64,000 bases of DNA from Brevibacterium zhoupengii (GTDB taxonomy: Bacteria > Actinomycetota > Actinomycetes > Actinomycetales > Brevibacteriaceae): assembly GCF_021117425.1 (NCBI RefSeq), contig NZ_CP088298.1, positions 2,108,001 through 2,172,000 on the forward strand, in the 5' to 3' direction. Below are positions 12,254-23,950 of the stretch, one piece after another. The notes below the pieces were generated by a model. The model did no database searches. It saw nothing but the letters and a program-made list of their open reading frames with translations, and was not told where the DNA came from. The number at the start of each line of letters is the position of its first letter. Within the stretch, counting starts at the first letter, position 1. The position numbers and the translations under genes are program-made.

Positions 12254-13066
12254 GTGGGAACACTCAACGCTGCGAACACAACGATCCAAGCCGCTGAAAG
12301 TGGTTTTCACGCCCCATCCATGGCGGAGTTCTTCCCCGCCGCGTTCCTCTTCGAAGGCACTCCCTTTGAGATGAACCGCGTGATGCTCATCCGCGTCCTC
12401 GCCACCGTCGCAGTCGTAGTTCTGCTTGCAGTGTGGGCCAAGCGCATGAAGCTGGTCCCGAGCCGTTTCCAGTCAGCTATGGAGCTGGCCATGGAGTTCG
12501 TCACGGTCGGCATTGCCGAAGACACCATGGGCAAGGACAAAGCCAAGAAGTTCATGCCGCTGATCGTCGCCATCTTCTTCGGCATCCTGTTTTGGAACGT
12601 CACGAAGCTCATTCCGTTCCTCAACATGCCGGGAACCGGCGTCATCGGTCTGCCGATCGTCCTTACGCTGACGGTCTACGTCACGTACCACTGGGCCGGT
12701 ATCGCCGAGAAGGGCTTCGGCCGTTACATCAAGGACTCTCTGATCCTTCCCGGCGTTCCTTGGCCGATGCACATTCTGCTCATCCCCATTGAGTTCCTGA
12801 CCAAGTTCGTGACTCAGCCGTTCACCTTGGCGATCCGACTCTTTGCCAACATGATGGTCGGCCACCTACTCCTGGTGCTGTGCTTCTCCGCGACGAGCTT
12901 CTTCCTGTTCGACGCCGCCAACGGGTTCCAGTTCTTCTCGATCATCACATTCGCCGGCGGATTCTTCGTCTTCATCCTTGAGATGCTGATCGTCGTCCTG
13001 CAGGCCTACATCTTCGCTCTTCTGTCCTGCGTCTACATCAACGCCGCGATCTCAGACGACCACTGA
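12254..13066 (+). CDS. atpB: ATP synthase F0 subunit a
   Basis: This 270-residue membrane subunit forms the proton half-channels against the c-ring. The essential arginine is visible in LAIRLFANM (Arg195). Several hydrophobic helices and the C-terminal helical hairpin (FVFILEMLIVVLQAYIFALL) match the family. The start is GTG with an AAAGGA site. First gene of the ordered set atpBEFHAGDC. Confidence 0.97.
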   Translation: MGTLNAANTTIQAAESGFHAPSMAEFFPAAFLFEGTPFEMNRVMLIRVLATVAVVVLLAVWAKRMKLVPSRFQSAMELAMEFVTVGIAEDTMGKDKAKKFMPLIVAIFFGILFWNVTKLIPFLNMPGTGVIGLPIVLTLTVYVTYHWAGIAEKGFGRYIKDSLILPGVPWPMHILLIPIEFLTKFVTQPFTLAIRLFANMMVGHLLLVLCFSATSFFLFDAANGFQFFSIITFAGGFFVFILEMLIVVLQAYIFALLSCVYINAAISDDH

Positions 13067-13087
13067 GTAGCACCCCACATTCTGTAA

Positions 13088-13372
<285 letters not shown>

Positions 13373-13391
13373 TCACGAAGAGGACTAAACG

Positions 13392-13943
13392 ATGACTCCG
13401 GTACACATTCTTGCTGCGTCTGAGAACCCGCTTCTCCCCGCGTGGTACGACATCGTCTGGAGTGCCATCTGTCTGCTGATCGTCTTCCTGGTTGTCTGGA
13501 AGTACGTCCTCCCGGCCTTCAACAAAACCCTTGATGAGCGCGCACAGCGCATCCAGGGCGGAATTGAGAAGGCTGAGAAGGTGCAGGCCGAAGCCGATGA
13601 GGCTCTGGCCGAGTATCAGAAGCAGCTCGCCGACGGCCGTGCAGAAGCTGCACGACTGCGTGCCGAGGCTCAAGAAGAAGGCGCCCAGATCATCGCCAAT
13701 ATGAAGACCCAGGCTCATGCAGAGTCCGAGCGCATCGTCGCTCAGGCTCAGACGCAGATCGAAGCCGAGCGTCAGTCCGCCATGGTGCAGCTGCGTTCGG
13801 AAGTCGGGACGCTCGCCACTGATCTGGCATCACGCATCGTCGGCGAATCACTCACCGATGATCAGCGCTCTGCCAATGTGGTCGATCGTTTCATCACCGA
13901 TCTCGAGTCGCAGTCTTCGGCACAGCCGGTCAAGGGGGCGTGA
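13392..13943 (+). CDS. atpF: ATP synthase F0 subunit b
   Basis: This 183-residue peripheral stalk subunit has one N-terminal membrane helix (about residues 20-38). A long charged coiled coil follows, rich in Ala, Glu and Lys (for example EKVQAEADEALAEYQKQL), and dimerises to hold the catalytic head still. Length and position between atpE and atpH are standard. Its stop overlaps the start of atpH. Confidence 0.96.
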   Translation: MTPVHILAASENPLLPAWYDIVWSAICLLIVFLVVWKYVLPAFNKTLDERAQRIQGGIEKAEKVQAEADEALAEYQKQLADGRAEAARLRAEAQEEGAQIIANMKTQAHAESERIVAQAQTQIEAERQSAMVQLRSEVGTLATDLASRIVGESLTDDQRSANVVDRFITDLESQSSAQPVKGA

Positions 13944-14749
13944 TGCTCCAGTCGAGCAGATTGTCCCTGCAGGCCGTACTTGAAACCGCCAATGCTGAGA
14001 TCTCCCGCGGCGACGCGCGTGAAATCGGTACGGGCGAACTGGCCATCGTCGCTGTTCTCGCTGAGAACGTGACGCTGCGCAAGGCCTTGGCAGACTCGTC
14101 CGAGTCAGCTGAGAAGAAGCAGCATCTGCTGCGGACTCTGTTCTCGACTCGGACCACTGAGACTGTCCTGCGCCTGAGCGAGCTGGCAGTCAGCCACCGC
14201 TGGGCCAGAACTCAGGACTTGGTGACCAGCCTTGAAGTTGCCGGAGTAACAGCTATCGCTGCTGCCGCTCAGGCTTCCGGTCAACTCGGTCAGGTGGAAG
14301 AGGAAGTCTTCCGCTTCGCCCGTCTGTGCGAAAGCGAACATGAACTGGCGCGCGCCTTGGAATCCGATGCGTCAGCGTCGGCCAAGCGTGCGCTCATCGC
14401 AGATCTGCTGGCAGGTAAGGCACAGGCCGACACCATCACCCTGATCGAGCAGGCCGTTCTGTTTCCGCGCGGACTGCGCGTGGCAACGGCTCTGGATCAG
14501 TACAGCGATATTCTCGCGGCACGACAGCAGCGCTCCGTCGCCGATGTCACCGTCGCCAAACCGTTGAGCGAAGCTCAGACCCAGAAGCTGACGGCAGCAC
14601 TGTCCGCCAGCTACGGACGAGACCTTGTACTCAACGTTCAGGTCGACCCCGCCGTCGTCGGGGGAGTCCGGGTTCAGGTCGGCGATGAGATGATGAGCTC
14701 CACAGTGGCTGATCGTCTGGCCGAAGTTCAGCGCAAACTCGCAAGTTAA
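13943..14749 (+). CDS. atpH: ATP synthase F1 subunit delta
   Basis: A 268-residue stalk subunit linking the b subunits to the alpha/beta head. The C-terminal signature (KLTAALSASYGRDLVLNVQV then VVGGVRVQVGDEMM) is typical of OSCP/delta. It is longer than the 177-residue E. coli protein, as in other actinobacteria. ATG 13943 overlaps the atpF stop by one base. An in-frame GTG at 13940 is the alternative start. Confidence 0.95.
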   Translation: MLQSSRLSLQAVLETANAEISRGDAREIGTGELAIVAVLAENVTLRKALADSSESAEKKQHLLRTLFSTRTTETVLRLSELAVSHRWARTQDLVTSLEVAGVTAIAAAAQASGQLGQVEEEVFRFARLCESEHELARALESDASASAKRALIADLLAGKAQADTITLIEQAVLFPRGLRVATALDQYSDILAARQQRSVADVTVAKPLSEAQTQKLTAALSASYGRDLVLNVQVDPAVVGGVRVQVGDEMMSSTVADRLAEVQRKLAS

Positions 14750-14833
14750 ATCGAGGTGCCGGCCAGTCCGGCAGCACAGGCGGCCCACCGGTCGTCGGAC
14801 GCAAGTTTTGAGTAAAGGAAGCAGGGAAACCAG

Positions 14834-16468
14834 ATGGCGGAACTGACAATTCGCCCGGAAGAGATCCGGGACGCTCTCGGGAAGTTCGTTGACTCGTACA
14901 ACCCCGAGAGCTCGGTAAAGTCCGAGGTCGGCAAGGTTGTCACCGCAGGTGACGGAATTGCCCACGTCTCGGGTCTGCCCGGCACCATGGCCAACGAACT
15001 TCTCCGGTTCGAAGACGGCACATTGGGCTTGGCACAGAACCTCGACGAGCGCGAGATCGGCGTCGTCATCCTCGGCGAGTTCTCCGGAATCGCTGCGGAG
15101 CAGAACGTCTACCGCACCGGTGAGGTCCTCTCCATTCCAGTCGGTGACGGATACCTCGGTCGCGTGGTGGACCCTCTGGGCCACCCGGTCGACGGGCTCG
15201 GCGAAGTCGAGACCGTTGGTCGTCGCGAGCTCGAGCTCCAGGCCGCAGGCGTGATGGATCGCCAAGAGGTTCGCGAACCTCTGCAGACCGGCTACAAGAG
15301 CATCGACGCTATGATCCCCGTCGGTCGTGGCCAGCGTCAGCTCGTCATCGGTGACCGCAAGACGGGTAAGACCGCTCTGGCCATCGACACGATCATCAAC
15401 CAGAAGGACAACTGGGAGACCGGCGACCCGAAGAAGCAGGTCCGCTGCATCTACGTTGCCATCGGCCAGAAGGGCTCGACCATCGCCGGCGTCCGTCGTT
15501 CGCTTGAAGAAGCGGGCGCACTGGAATACACCACGATCGTGTCTTCGCCGGCTTCCGACTCCGCAGGCTTCAAGTACCTCGCTCCCTACTCCGGCTCGGC
15601 CATCGGCCAGCACTGGATGTACGAGGGCAAGCACGTCCTCATCGTGTTCGATGATCTGTCGAAGCAGGCAGAGGCCTACCGTGCGGTATCCCTGCTGCTG
15701 CGTCGTCCGCCGGGCCGCGAGGCATTCCCCGGCGACGTCTTCTACTTGCACTCGCGTCTGCTCGAACGTTGCGCGAAGCTCTCCGATGAGTTCGGTGGCG
15801 GTTCGATGACCGGTCTTCCGATCATCGAGACCAAGGCCAACGACGTCGGCGCGTTCATTCCGACCAACGTGATTTCGATCACCGATGGTCAGATCTTCCT
15901 GCAGTCGGACCTCTTCAACGCCGGACAGCGTCCAGCTGTCGACGTCGGCGTGTCCGTATCCCGCGTCGGCGGTGCTGCACAGACGAAGGCGCTCAAGAGC
16001 GTCTCCGGTACCCTCAAGATCTCCTTGGCTCAGTATCGTTCTCTCGAAGCGTTCGCTATGTTCGCCTCGGACCTCGATGAGACGACCAAGCGCGACCTTG
16101 CTCGCGGTGCTCGTCTGACCGAGCTGCTCAAGCAGTCGCAGTTCTCCCCGATGGCCTTCGAGAAGCAGACTGTGTCGATCTTCGCCGGTACTCACGGCTA
16201 CCTCGACGAGATCCCTGTCTCCGATGTCCTGAAGTTCGAAACAGAGCTTCACGATCATACTGAGCGCAAGACCGGCATCTTCACGACCATTCGTGAGACG
16301 CTGAAGCTCGACGATGATACTTCGGCGGAGCTGGAGAACGTGTTGGGTGAGTTCACCAAGAACTTCGTGACCTCCGACTCCAGCGGATCCCAGGCAGGCA
16401 GCGAGGACACCGCCACTGCCTCGTCAGACGAGGTCGAGCAGGAAAAGATCGTTCGGCAGAAGCGTTGA
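14834..16468 (+). CDS. atpA: ATP synthase F1 subunit alpha
   Basis: This 544-residue non-catalytic nucleotide-binding subunit has its P-loop GDRKTGKT at 173-180, and the family signature [20 protein letters not shown] is present. The C-terminus carries about 30 extra polar residues (Ser/Asp/Glu-rich, then a basic end), an extension seen in actinobacterial alpha subunits. The ribosome site AAAGGAAGCAGGGA precedes the ATG. An 84-base gap separates it from atpH. Confidence 0.98.
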   Translation: MAELTIRPEEIRDALGKFVDSYNPESSVKSEVGKVVTAGDGIAHVSGLPGTMANELLRFEDGTLGLAQNLDEREIGVVILGEFSGIAAEQNVYRTGEVLSIPVGDGYLGRVVDPLGHPVDGLGEVETVGRRELELQAAGVMDRQEVREPLQTGYKSIDAMIPVGRGQRQLVIGDRKTGKTALAIDTIINQKDNWETGDPKKQVRCIYVAIGQKGSTIAGVRRSLEEAGALEYTTIVSSPASDSAGFKYLAPYSGSAIGQHWMYEGKHVLIVFDDLSKQAEAYRAVSLLLRRPPGREAFPGDVFYLHSRLLERCAKLSDEFGGGSMTGLPIIETKANDVGAFIPTNVISITDGQIFLQSDLFNAGQRPAVDVGVSVSRVGGAAQTKALKSVSGTLKISLAQYRSLEAFAMFASDLDETTKRDLARGARLTELLKQSQFSPMAFEKQTVSIFAGTHGYLDEIPVSDVLKFETELHDHTERKTGIFTTIRETLKLDDDTSAELENVLGEFTKNFVTSDSSGSQAGSEDTATASSDEVEQEKIVRQKR

Positions 16469-16499
16469 ACCTGATCCGTAACAGCGAAAGGAAGAACTG

Positions 16500-17432
16500 A
16501 TGGGAGCCCAGCAGAGGGTCTTCAAACAGAAGATCCGCTCTACTTCGTCCTTGAGGAAGATCTTCAAGGCCATGGAGCTCATCGCTGCTTCACGGATTCA
16601 GAAGGCCATTGCCCGTTCGCAGGCCGCCAGCCCCTACGCCAATGCACTGACCCGCGCGGTCTCTGCCGTGGCAAGCGAATCCAACGTCGACCACGTGTTG
16701 ACATCCGAACCCGAGAACGTCAGCCGTGCGGCTGTTCTGGTTGTCGGTCCGGACCGTGGATTCGCGGGAGCCTACTCCGCGAACTTGCTGCGCGAAGCCG
16801 AGGAACTCATTCGGCTTCTGCACAGTGAAGGCAAGGACGTGTCGCTCTTCACCGTCGGTGGGAAGGCTGAGAACTATTACACCTTCCGCGACCGAGCGAT
16901 TGTTCAGGCCTGGTCCGGATTCTCCGAGACTCCGACGGCTGATAAAGCACGGGAGATCGGTGAGGCCCTGTTGCAGAGCTTCAATGCCGAATCCGCTGAG
17001 AACGGTGTGGATGAGATCTACATCGTCTTCACGAAGTTCGTCTCCAGCGTCAAGCACGACCCGGAATACCGGCGTCTGCTTCCGCTTGAGGTCGTTGACG
17101 CGGACGAGGTCGCCACGGGCGGCACGTCCGCACCCGCGAAGGATGCGGCTGCGTTCCCACTCTATGAGTTCGAACCCAGCGCCGAGGCCGTCTTGGACTC
17201 GTTGCTGCCGCGATACATCGACTCTCGGATCCTGTCTGCGTTGTTGAGCGCATCAGCATCGGAGCAGGCTTCGCGTCAGGCAGCGATGAAGACGGCGACC
17301 GACAATGCGGACGATCTCATCAAGACCTACACCCGGTTGGCCAATACGGCTCGCCAGGCGGAAATCACCCAGGAACTCACCGAGATCGTCGGTGGGGCCG
17401 ATGCCCTCGCGGCATCATCAGCCGGCGACTGA
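16500..17432 (+). CDS. atpG: ATP synthase F1 subunit gamma
   Basis: A 310-residue central rotor shaft. The N-terminal helix ([20 protein letters not shown]) and C-terminal helix ([19 protein letters not shown]) that form the antiparallel coiled coil are clear, and [13 protein letters not shown] marks the Rossmann-like part. It is somewhat longer than E. coli gamma (287), with an insert around residues 195-225, common in actinobacteria. The GAAAGGAAG ribosome site lies just upstream. Confidence 0.97.
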   Translation: MGAQQRVFKQKIRSTSSLRKIFKAMELIAASRIQKAIARSQAASPYANALTRAVSAVASESNVDHVLTSEPENVSRAAVLVVGPDRGFAGAYSANLLREAEELIRLLHSEGKDVSLFTVGGKAENYYTFRDRAIVQAWSGFSETPTADKAREIGEALLQSFNAESAENGVDEIYIVFTKFVSSVKHDPEYRRLLPLEVVDADEVATGGTSAPAKDAAAFPLYEFEPSAEAVLDSLLPRYIDSRILSALLSASASEQASRQAAMKTATDNADDLIKTYTRLANTARQAEITQELTEIVGGADALAASSAGD

Positions 17433-18908
<1,476 letters not shown>

Positions 18909-18911
18909 GCC

Positions 18912-19172
18912 ATGGCTGTCCTCGATGTGAACGTCGTAGCAGCCGACCAAGAGGTATGGGTGGGTGAGGCCAAGCGCGTCATCGCCCGTACCTCGGACGG
19001 CGATATCGGCATCCTCCCAGGCCACGAGCCTGTTCTGGGTGTCGTAGCCGATGGTGAAGCGCGTATTCTCACGACTGCTGAGGAGACCATTCGGGTTAAG
19101 GCCGATGGTGGTTTCCTATCTGTTGAGAATAATCGCGTCATCATTGCCGCTGATCAGGCCGAACTTCTCTGA
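18912..19172 (+). CDS. atpC: ATP synthase F1 subunit epsilon, short form
   Basis: Only 86 residues, which is the beta-sandwich domain alone (VVAADQEVWVGEAKRVIART, then GDIGILPGHEPVLGV). The C-terminal two-helix domain present in E. coli (139 residues) is missing, and no continuation is found before the next gene. That domain inhibits ATP hydrolysis in other bacteria. Short forms are recalled from some other Micrococcales, so this is probably native and not a truncation. It ends the atp operon. Confidence 0.95.
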   Translation: MAVLDVNVVAADQEVWVGEAKRVIARTSDGDIGILPGHEPVLGVVADGEARILTTAEETIRVKADGGFLSVENNRVIIAADQAELL

Positions 19173-19194
19173 TCCGTCAATTAAACTGGCAACC

Positions 19195-19662
19195 GTGAAC
19201 CCTTCTGTCCTGCTGATCGTTCTGCTCTCGTTAGTAGGACTCGCCCTCGCGCTGATCGTCGTCGTGACGATTCGCCGCAGGTCGATTTCGAAGCTCTCCG
19301 GTGCTTTTGACTGTTCCATCAACGTGGGCGAGGAATCTTCTTCTCGCCCACGTTGGCGTTTGGGCGTAGCAGTGTTCTCAGTGGCATCACTGGACTGGTA
19401 CCCCGTCTTCGCACTGACCCGTCGCGCCGCAGTCCGGCTGCCACGCGCCGATCTCGATATTCTCGTCCGCCGCAAACCCACCTCAGGTGAACAGTACTCG
19501 GTACTGCCTGATGCGGTCGTGGTGGACTGTTCCTACGGCAAGGCCGATGGCCGGCCCCGTTCCGTTTCCTTGGCCATGGACACCGAATCGCTGTCGACGA
19601 TGGCGTCGTGGCTGGAATCATCGCCACCTGGCTTCAACCCCACGATGGGAAGGTTCACCTGA
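19195..19662 (+). CDS. DUF2550 family membrane-anchored protein
   Basis: A 155-residue protein with one N-terminal membrane helix (about residues 3-26), a basic stop-transfer (RRRS) and a soluble domain with [27 protein letters not shown] and a final SWLESSPPG. These match the actinobacterial DUF2550 family, which regularly sits between atpC and murA. The GTG at 19195 is the only start giving the usual N-terminus. Its stop overlaps the murA ATG. Function unknown; the location hints at envelope work. Confidence 0.85.
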   Translation: MNPSVLLIVLLSLVGLALALIVVVTIRRRSISKLSGAFDCSINVGEESSSRPRWRLGVAVFSVASLDWYPVFALTRRAAVRLPRADLDILVRRKPTSGEQYSVLPDAVVVDCSYGKADGRPRSVSLAMDTESLSTMASWLESSPPGFNPTMGRFT

Positions 19663-20975
19663 TGGATGTCTTTCGCTTGACCGGTCCGAGTCGACTGCTC
19701 GGCGAAGTCGACATCAGGGGAGCGAAGAACAGCGTTCTCAAGCTGATGGCCGCGAGTCTGCTCGCCGTCGGACGGACAACGATCTCCAACGTGCCTGCCA
19801 TCCTCGACGTGCGCATCATGGTCCAGCTCCTGATCCGGCTCGGCTGCACCGTCGACTACGATGCCGATCGTGGCGTCGTGAGCATCGACGTTCCAGCCGA
19901 GGTCGGAATCCAGGCTGACTATGAGCTTGTGCGTGCGATGCGAGCTTCCATCTCTGTGCTCGGACCCCTGACCGCTCGGATGCGTTCGGCACACGTGGCA
20001 CTGCCCGGCGGAGACGCGATCGGCTCACGAGGTCTCGACATGCATCAGGCCGGGCTCGAAGCGCTGGGTGCGACGGTTCACCTGGACCACGGCTATTTCG
20101 TCGCGGAGGCCCCAGAAGGTCTTCGCGGAACTGACATCGTCCTCGAATTCCCTTCCGTCGGCGCCACAGAGAACCTTGTGATGGCAGCAACCCTGGCCCA
20201 CGGCGTGACAACGATATCCAACGCGGCCAAGGAGCCGGAGATCGTCGATATCTGCACAATGCTCGTCGACATGGGAGCTCAGATCAGGGGCATCGGCACG
20301 GCCGACATCACGATCACCGGCGTCGACGAACTTCGACCTGTCGACCATCGCACGGTCGGGGATCGGATCGTGGCCGGGACCTATGCCTTCGGGGCCGCTC
20401 TCTCCGGTGGTGACGTGACCGTCAAAGGCGTCGGACTCTCCCTCATGCCCAACATCGCGATCAAGCTTCGCGACTCCGGCGCCACTGTCGACGACCTCGG
20501 CGAGATCGCCCTGCAAGATGGCACGCGCGGGGGAGGGTTCCGAGTCCGCGGCGCAGAACGGCCCCACGCCATCCGCGTCGCCACAATGCCGTTTCCCGGT
20601 TTCCCCACGGACCTGCAGCCATTCGTCATCGCCTTGAACTCCGTGTCAGACGGCGTCGGACTGCTGTCGGAGAACCTGTTCGAGGCCCGCTGGAGGTTCG
20701 TTCAGGAGATCGCCCGCCTCGGCGCCAAGGTCCGCATCGACGGCAACCATGCACTGATCTCCGGCGTTGAGAGTCTCTCCGGCGCCGAGGTGGAAGCCTC
20801 AGACATTCGCGCAGGTGCCGGACTGGTGATGGCGGGGCTGCGGGCCTCCGGCATCACTGAAGTCTCCGGCATCGACCATATCGAACGCGGTTACGAGAAC
20901 TTCGTTAGCAATCTGCGCAGCCTCGGCGCCAACATCGAACGCGTGGAGAAAGCCGACATACTCAGTTTCGAGTAG
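19662..20975 (+). CDS. murA: UDP-N-acetylglucosamine 1-carboxyvinyltransferase, fosfomycin-insensitive type
   Basis: This 437-residue enzyme transfers enolpyruvate from PEP to UDP-GlcNAc, the first committed step of peptidoglycan synthesis. The N-terminal [15 protein letters not shown] and the catalytic-loop region are clear. In that loop the usual GGC(A/T)IG reads GGDAIG, so the Cys that fosfomycin alkylates (Cys115 in E. coli) is Asp118 here, codon 20013-20015. The same change is known in Mycobacterium tuberculosis, where it causes intrinsic resistance. The ATG overlaps the previous stop. Confidence 0.96.
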   Translation: MDVFRLTGPSRLLGEVDIRGAKNSVLKLMAASLLAVGRTTISNVPAILDVRIMVQLLIRLGCTVDYDADRGVVSIDVPAEVGIQADYELVRAMRASISVLGPLTARMRSAHVALPGGDAIGSRGLDMHQAGLEALGATVHLDHGYFVAEAPEGLRGTDIVLEFPSVGATENLVMAATLAHGVTTISNAAKEPEIVDICTMLVDMGAQIRGIGTADITITGVDELRPVDHRTVGDRIVAGTYAFGAALSGGDVTVKGVGLSLMPNIAIKLRDSGATVDDLGEIALQDGTRGGGFRVRGAERPHAIRVATMPFPGFPTDLQPFVIALNSVSDGVGLLSENLFEARWRFVQEIARLGAKVRIDGNHALISGVESLSGAEVEASDIRAGAGLVMAGLRASGITEVSGIDHIERGYENFVSNLRSLGANIERVEKADILSFE

Positions 20976-21000
20976 GCCTTAGACCAGCTTCGAAGAGGGT

Positions 21001-21705
21001 TCAGAACAGGCGCGAGTCGGGATCGTCCATGCCGCGCAGTGCGTCATAGTCCAGAACGACACAGCGGATACCACGATCTTCGGCCAGGGTACGGGCCTGC
21101 GGTTTGATCTCCTGAGCGGCGAAGACACCCTGCACGGGTGTCAGCAGCGGGTCACGGTTCATCAGATCCAAATACCTGGTCAGCTGCTCGACACCATCGA
21201 TGTCGCCACGACGTTTGATCTCAACTGCGACAGATCCGTGGCCCTGGTCCCGAGCCAGGATGTCAACAGGTCCGATGGCCGTCATATATTCGCGCCTGAC
21301 CAAGCTGTAGCCGTCACCGAGGGTCTCGATGTGCTCGGCCAGCAGTTCCTGGAGATGGGCTTCGACGCCGTCTTTGACCAAGCCGGGGTCGATCCCGAAC
21401 TCATGCTGGTCATCGGAGATCACCTCGGCGATGGAGATGACGAGCTTGTCACCGGTCTTGGCCTGTGACACCGTCCATATCTCTGTCAGGCCCGCCTCCG
21501 TCTGCTCCTGGCTCGGATCAGCGACTGTGATCGAACATGGGGGAGTCATCCAGTTCAGGGGCTTGTACGAGCCGCCATCCGAATGGATGAGGATCGAACC
21601 GTCGGCCTTGAGCATGATGAGACGGGTGGCCATGGGCAGGTGGGCGGTCAGACGACCGGCATAATCAACGGAGCACTTAGCAATGACGAGACGCACGCGC
21701 TTCAC
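21001..21705 (-). CDS. nucS: Mismatch-specific endonuclease NucS (EndoMS)
   Basis: A 234-residue nuclease that cuts both strands at mismatches and replaces MutS-MutL repair in most actinobacteria. The N-terminal DNA-binding domain shows [11 protein letters not shown]. The RecB-like catalytic core has [29 protein letters not shown] and [19 protein letters not shown]. It ends in DSRLF, consistent with the C-terminal sliding-clamp contact motif of this family. The start is GTG. Convergent with murA across 25 bases. Confidence 0.95.
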   Translation of the reverse strand: MKRVRLVIAKCSVDYAGRLTAHLPMATRLIMLKADGSILIHSDGGSYKPLNWMTPPCSITVADPSQEQTEAGLTEIWTVSQAKTGDKLVISIAEVISDDQHEFGIDPGLVKDGVEAHLQELLAEHIETLGDGYSLVRREYMTAIGPVDILARDQGHGSVAVEIKRRGDIDGVEQLTRYLDLMNRDPLLTPVQGVFAAQEIKPQARTLAEDRGIRCVVLDYDALRGMDDPDSRLF

Positions 21706-21726
21706 CCTACGTGAGAGAATGGTCAG

Positions 21727-22023
21727 ATGCCACGATCTACCTCCTCGCGTCGCAAAAACAAATGGCAGCAGACCTCACGTGAGCTCTCCGACTCCGTCAG
21801 CGGGCTGCGGACGAGCCGTGACCTGCCTGACGGGACCTGGTCTGTGCAGAACGTGGCCGGCAATTCTCAGGGCAAGATCTATATCTGTCCCGGGTGCGGA
21901 CAGGATCTGGCTTCAGCAACGCCGCATATCGTTGCCTGGCGGCAGTCGGCTCGGTACGGCACTGAGGTGGGAGTGGAGTCTCGTCGACACTGGCACACGA
22001 GGTGTTTTCAGAAGTTCCGTTGA
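21727..22023 (+). CDS. Small conserved Cys/His protein next to nucS
   Basis: A 98-residue soluble protein. The N-terminus is basic ([11 protein letters not shown]). The centre has [10 protein letters not shown], and the end has a histidine- and cysteine-containing segment ([12 protein letters not shown]). CxxC plus HxxC suggests one zinc site of the kind seen in small HNH-like or treble-clef folds. Similar genes near nucS in other actinobacteria are recalled under the vague name ATP/GTP-binding protein, without evidence for nucleotide binding. It is divergent from nucS. Confidence 0.75.
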   Translation: MPRSTSSRRKNKWQQTSRELSDSVSGLRTSRDLPDGTWSVQNVAGNSQGKIYICPGCGQDLASATPHIVAWRQSARYGTEVGVESRRHWHTRCFQKFR

Positions 22024-22062
22024 CCCAGCGCCTCGTACCGGCGCAGGCATCATCCAGACAAA

Positions 22063-22099
22063 GATAAGGGGCCAGTTCACCATGAACTGGCCCCTTATC
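22063..22099. terminator. Bidirectional hairpin between convergent genes
   Basis: GATAAGGGGCCAGTTCA (22063-22079) is perfectly complementary to 22083-22099, leaving a 3-base loop. The 17-bp stem lies between the small Cys/His gene and the oppositely oriented coiled-coil gene, so it can stop transcription from both sides. There is no long T tract. Confidence 0.8.
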
Positions 22100-22129
22100 A
22101 GCAGATCGGGTTACACGCGAGGGCGAGCC

Positions 22130-23722
22130 TCAGCGCAGAGAGTTCCCCGACCGCGACGCTTTGCTGTTACGGTTCTTTCCACCTGAAACCTGAGCGTCGA
22201 TGGCGATCGTGTCGGCATCCGTGGCTCCGTTCGGCAAGTCGGAGTCCTGTGATACCTCGTCCTTGTCAGCTGTGGCCTTGTCTGCTGAGGTCGTCTTGTC
22301 GGACTCGGAACCAGTTGCTTCGGACGCAGCTGCCTTGGAATCGGTGGCCTCCGAAGAAGCGTCCTCATCCGATGCCTGAGGTGCTGTAGCCGCAGCCGCT
22401 GCCCCACCGGTACTGTCTCCACCCTTGGACCCGGCCTGAGCATCCTTGGGTGCCTTGGCATCGGCTCCGGAGGCTGCTTCGGGATCATCTGCGAGGAGGT
22501 CAGCGAGCTCCTGCTCATCGGCGATCTGTTCGGTGGCGTGGGATGCGGACTCGGCCTTGGCAGGATCGACTGATTCGCCTCCCATCACTCCTGGCATGGC
22601 GAACAGCGAACGGAGCTGATCGAGCTGAGCGGTGATCGTCTTGCGCTGCTTGGTCAGCAGGTCGACCTGAGACTGAGCCGATGCGACGTTGCGCTTGGCT
22701 TCGGCCGCGGACTCTTCGATCGTGGCCTCGGCTGTCGCGCGAGCTTCGCCGATGAGGGTCTGCGCGCGGGTCTTGCCGTCGGCGATGATGTCGTCGGCCT
22801 TCTTCACAGCATCCGCACGGGTCGTCTCGGCTCGTTCCGCAGCTTGCTTTGCTTCAGTATCGGCCTTCGCAGCACGTGCCTGGGCCTCATCGATGAGCTT
22901 CTTGTTCTCAACCTGAGCTGCGTCGTAGCGCTTCTTGCGATCGGACTCGGCCTCCTGGCGTTTACCGGCCAGCTCGACATCGAGTTCGTCTGCAGCCTTG
23001 GTTGAGGCCTCATCACGGGCCTTGGCCGAGGCGAGCAGCTCATCGGCCTGGGCTCGAGCGGTGCTGAGTGACTCATCCGATTGCGTCTTGGCTGCAGCGC
23101 GCAGATCCGCCGCTTCCTTCTCCGCGGTGGCCTTGAGTTCGGCGAGTTCGTGCTCGAGGCTCTCGCGTGCTTCCTTCGTGGCCGCCTCATTGGCTTCCTT
23201 GGCCTGGTTGTACTCACGTTCGGCAGTCGCCTTGAGCTCAGCGGCTCGCTTCTCGGCGGCCTTTACGGTCTCATCAGCGCGCATTTCGGCGGAGCTGATG
23301 ATCGCGTCGGCCTCGGAGCGAGCATTCGAGAGAGTGTCGTTGCTTTCAGTGTGCATGCGCGCGCGTGCCGATGCGGCTTCGGCCCGGGCCTTATTGCGGA
23401 TGGTCTCGGCATCGGAGTTGGCCTGCGAGAGTGTCTCACGGGCTTGGGACTCAGCGATCTTGAGAAGGTGGTCGATGCGGCTTCCGGGAGGGCCTGCGGC
23501 CTCGGCGCTGTCATTGGCGGCCTTCTTCAGCTGAGCCTTGGCTTCGGAGAGCTCGCCAGCAATCTGAAGCTTCGCGCGATCAGCGTTGATGACCTGACTA
23601 CGTGCATCGGAGAGGGCCTTACGAACGGACTCGACCTCAGTCCGCAGCTGCTGCAGGCGAGAATCAACTTCACTTTTTTCGTAGCCGCGCATCGCTGTGC
23701 GGAATTCTTCGGTGGGCGTCAC
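22130..23722 (-). CDS. DivIVA-like long coiled-coil protein (FilP/Scy-like)
   Basis: About 530 residues. The N-terminus (EEFRTAMRGYEKSEVD) has the form of DivIVA N-domains. A very long Ala/Glu/Lys/Arg coiled coil follows to about residue 390, with many AEAxA and AKA heptads. A hydrophobic knot (LRSLFAMPGVMGG) comes next, then a disordered acidic Ala/Ser/Asp tail with a basic end. GTG 23722 has an AGGAG site 9 bases upstream and is preferred over the TTG at 23746. The coiled-coil proteins FilP and Scy of Streptomyces are recalled near nucS and a thiolase gene, the same setting as here. Likely a polar or cytoskeletal scaffold; function inferred. Confidence 0.8.
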   Translation of the reverse strand: MTPTEEFRTAMRGYEKSEVDSRLQQLRTEVESVRKALSDARSQVINADRAKLQIAGELSEAKAQLKKAANDSAEAAGPPGSRIDHLLKIAESQARETLSQANSDAETIRNKARAEAASARARMHTESNDTLSNARSEADAIISSAEMRADETVKAAEKRAAELKATAEREYNQAKEANEAATKEARESLEHELAELKATAEKEAADLRAAAKTQSDESLSTARAQADELLASAKARDEASTKAADELDVELAGKRQEAESDRKKRYDAAQVENKKLIDEAQARAAKADTEAKQAAERAETTRADAVKKADDIIADGKTRAQTLIGEARATAEATIEESAAEAKRNVASAQSQVDLLTKQRKTITAQLDQLRSLFAMPGVMGGESVDPAKAESASHATEQIADEQELADLLADDPEAASGADAKAPKDAQAGSKGGDSTGGAAAAATAPQASDEDASSEATDSKAAASEATGSESDKTTSADKATADKDEVSQDSDLPNGATDADTIAIDAQVSGGKNRNSKASRSGNSLR

Positions 23723-23950
23723 TGAAGTGGACTCCTGTCGTGTCAAGGGATGTGGTCAAATCGTCCACCCCCTACTCTAACGGACGCACCATGAGTGTTG
23801 GGTGCGAATACTCAAGCGCGGACGCGACTTGTCACTATGTGACACAGCCCCCGTGACCGAGGCCACAGACAGCTGGACTACCCTTGGATTAGAAAGAACT
23901 TCATCGATTTCCCTGCGCTTGAGTGGGGTTCGAAAACCTGAGGAGGAAAT
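23723..23950. promoter_or_regulatory. Divergent intergenic region
   Basis: This 228-base gap lies between the minus-strand coiled-coil gene and the plus-strand thiolase gene. A minus-strand -10-like TAGAGT occupies 23774-23779, without a convincing -35. A short inverted repeat CGCACC/GGTGCG lies at 23785-23806. No gene is seen. Both transcripts must begin here or just beyond. Confidence 0.4.

Noticed and set aside
14372-16258. Very long minus-strand open frame opposite atpH/atpA
   Set aside because: It is the antisense shadow of atpA in GC-rich sequence: no ribosome site, no domain, and the plus strand encodes an unmistakable alpha subunit.
18912-19172. Frameshift truncating atpC
   Set aside because: The bases after the stop do not encode the helical domain in any frame, and the next gene begins 22 bases later.
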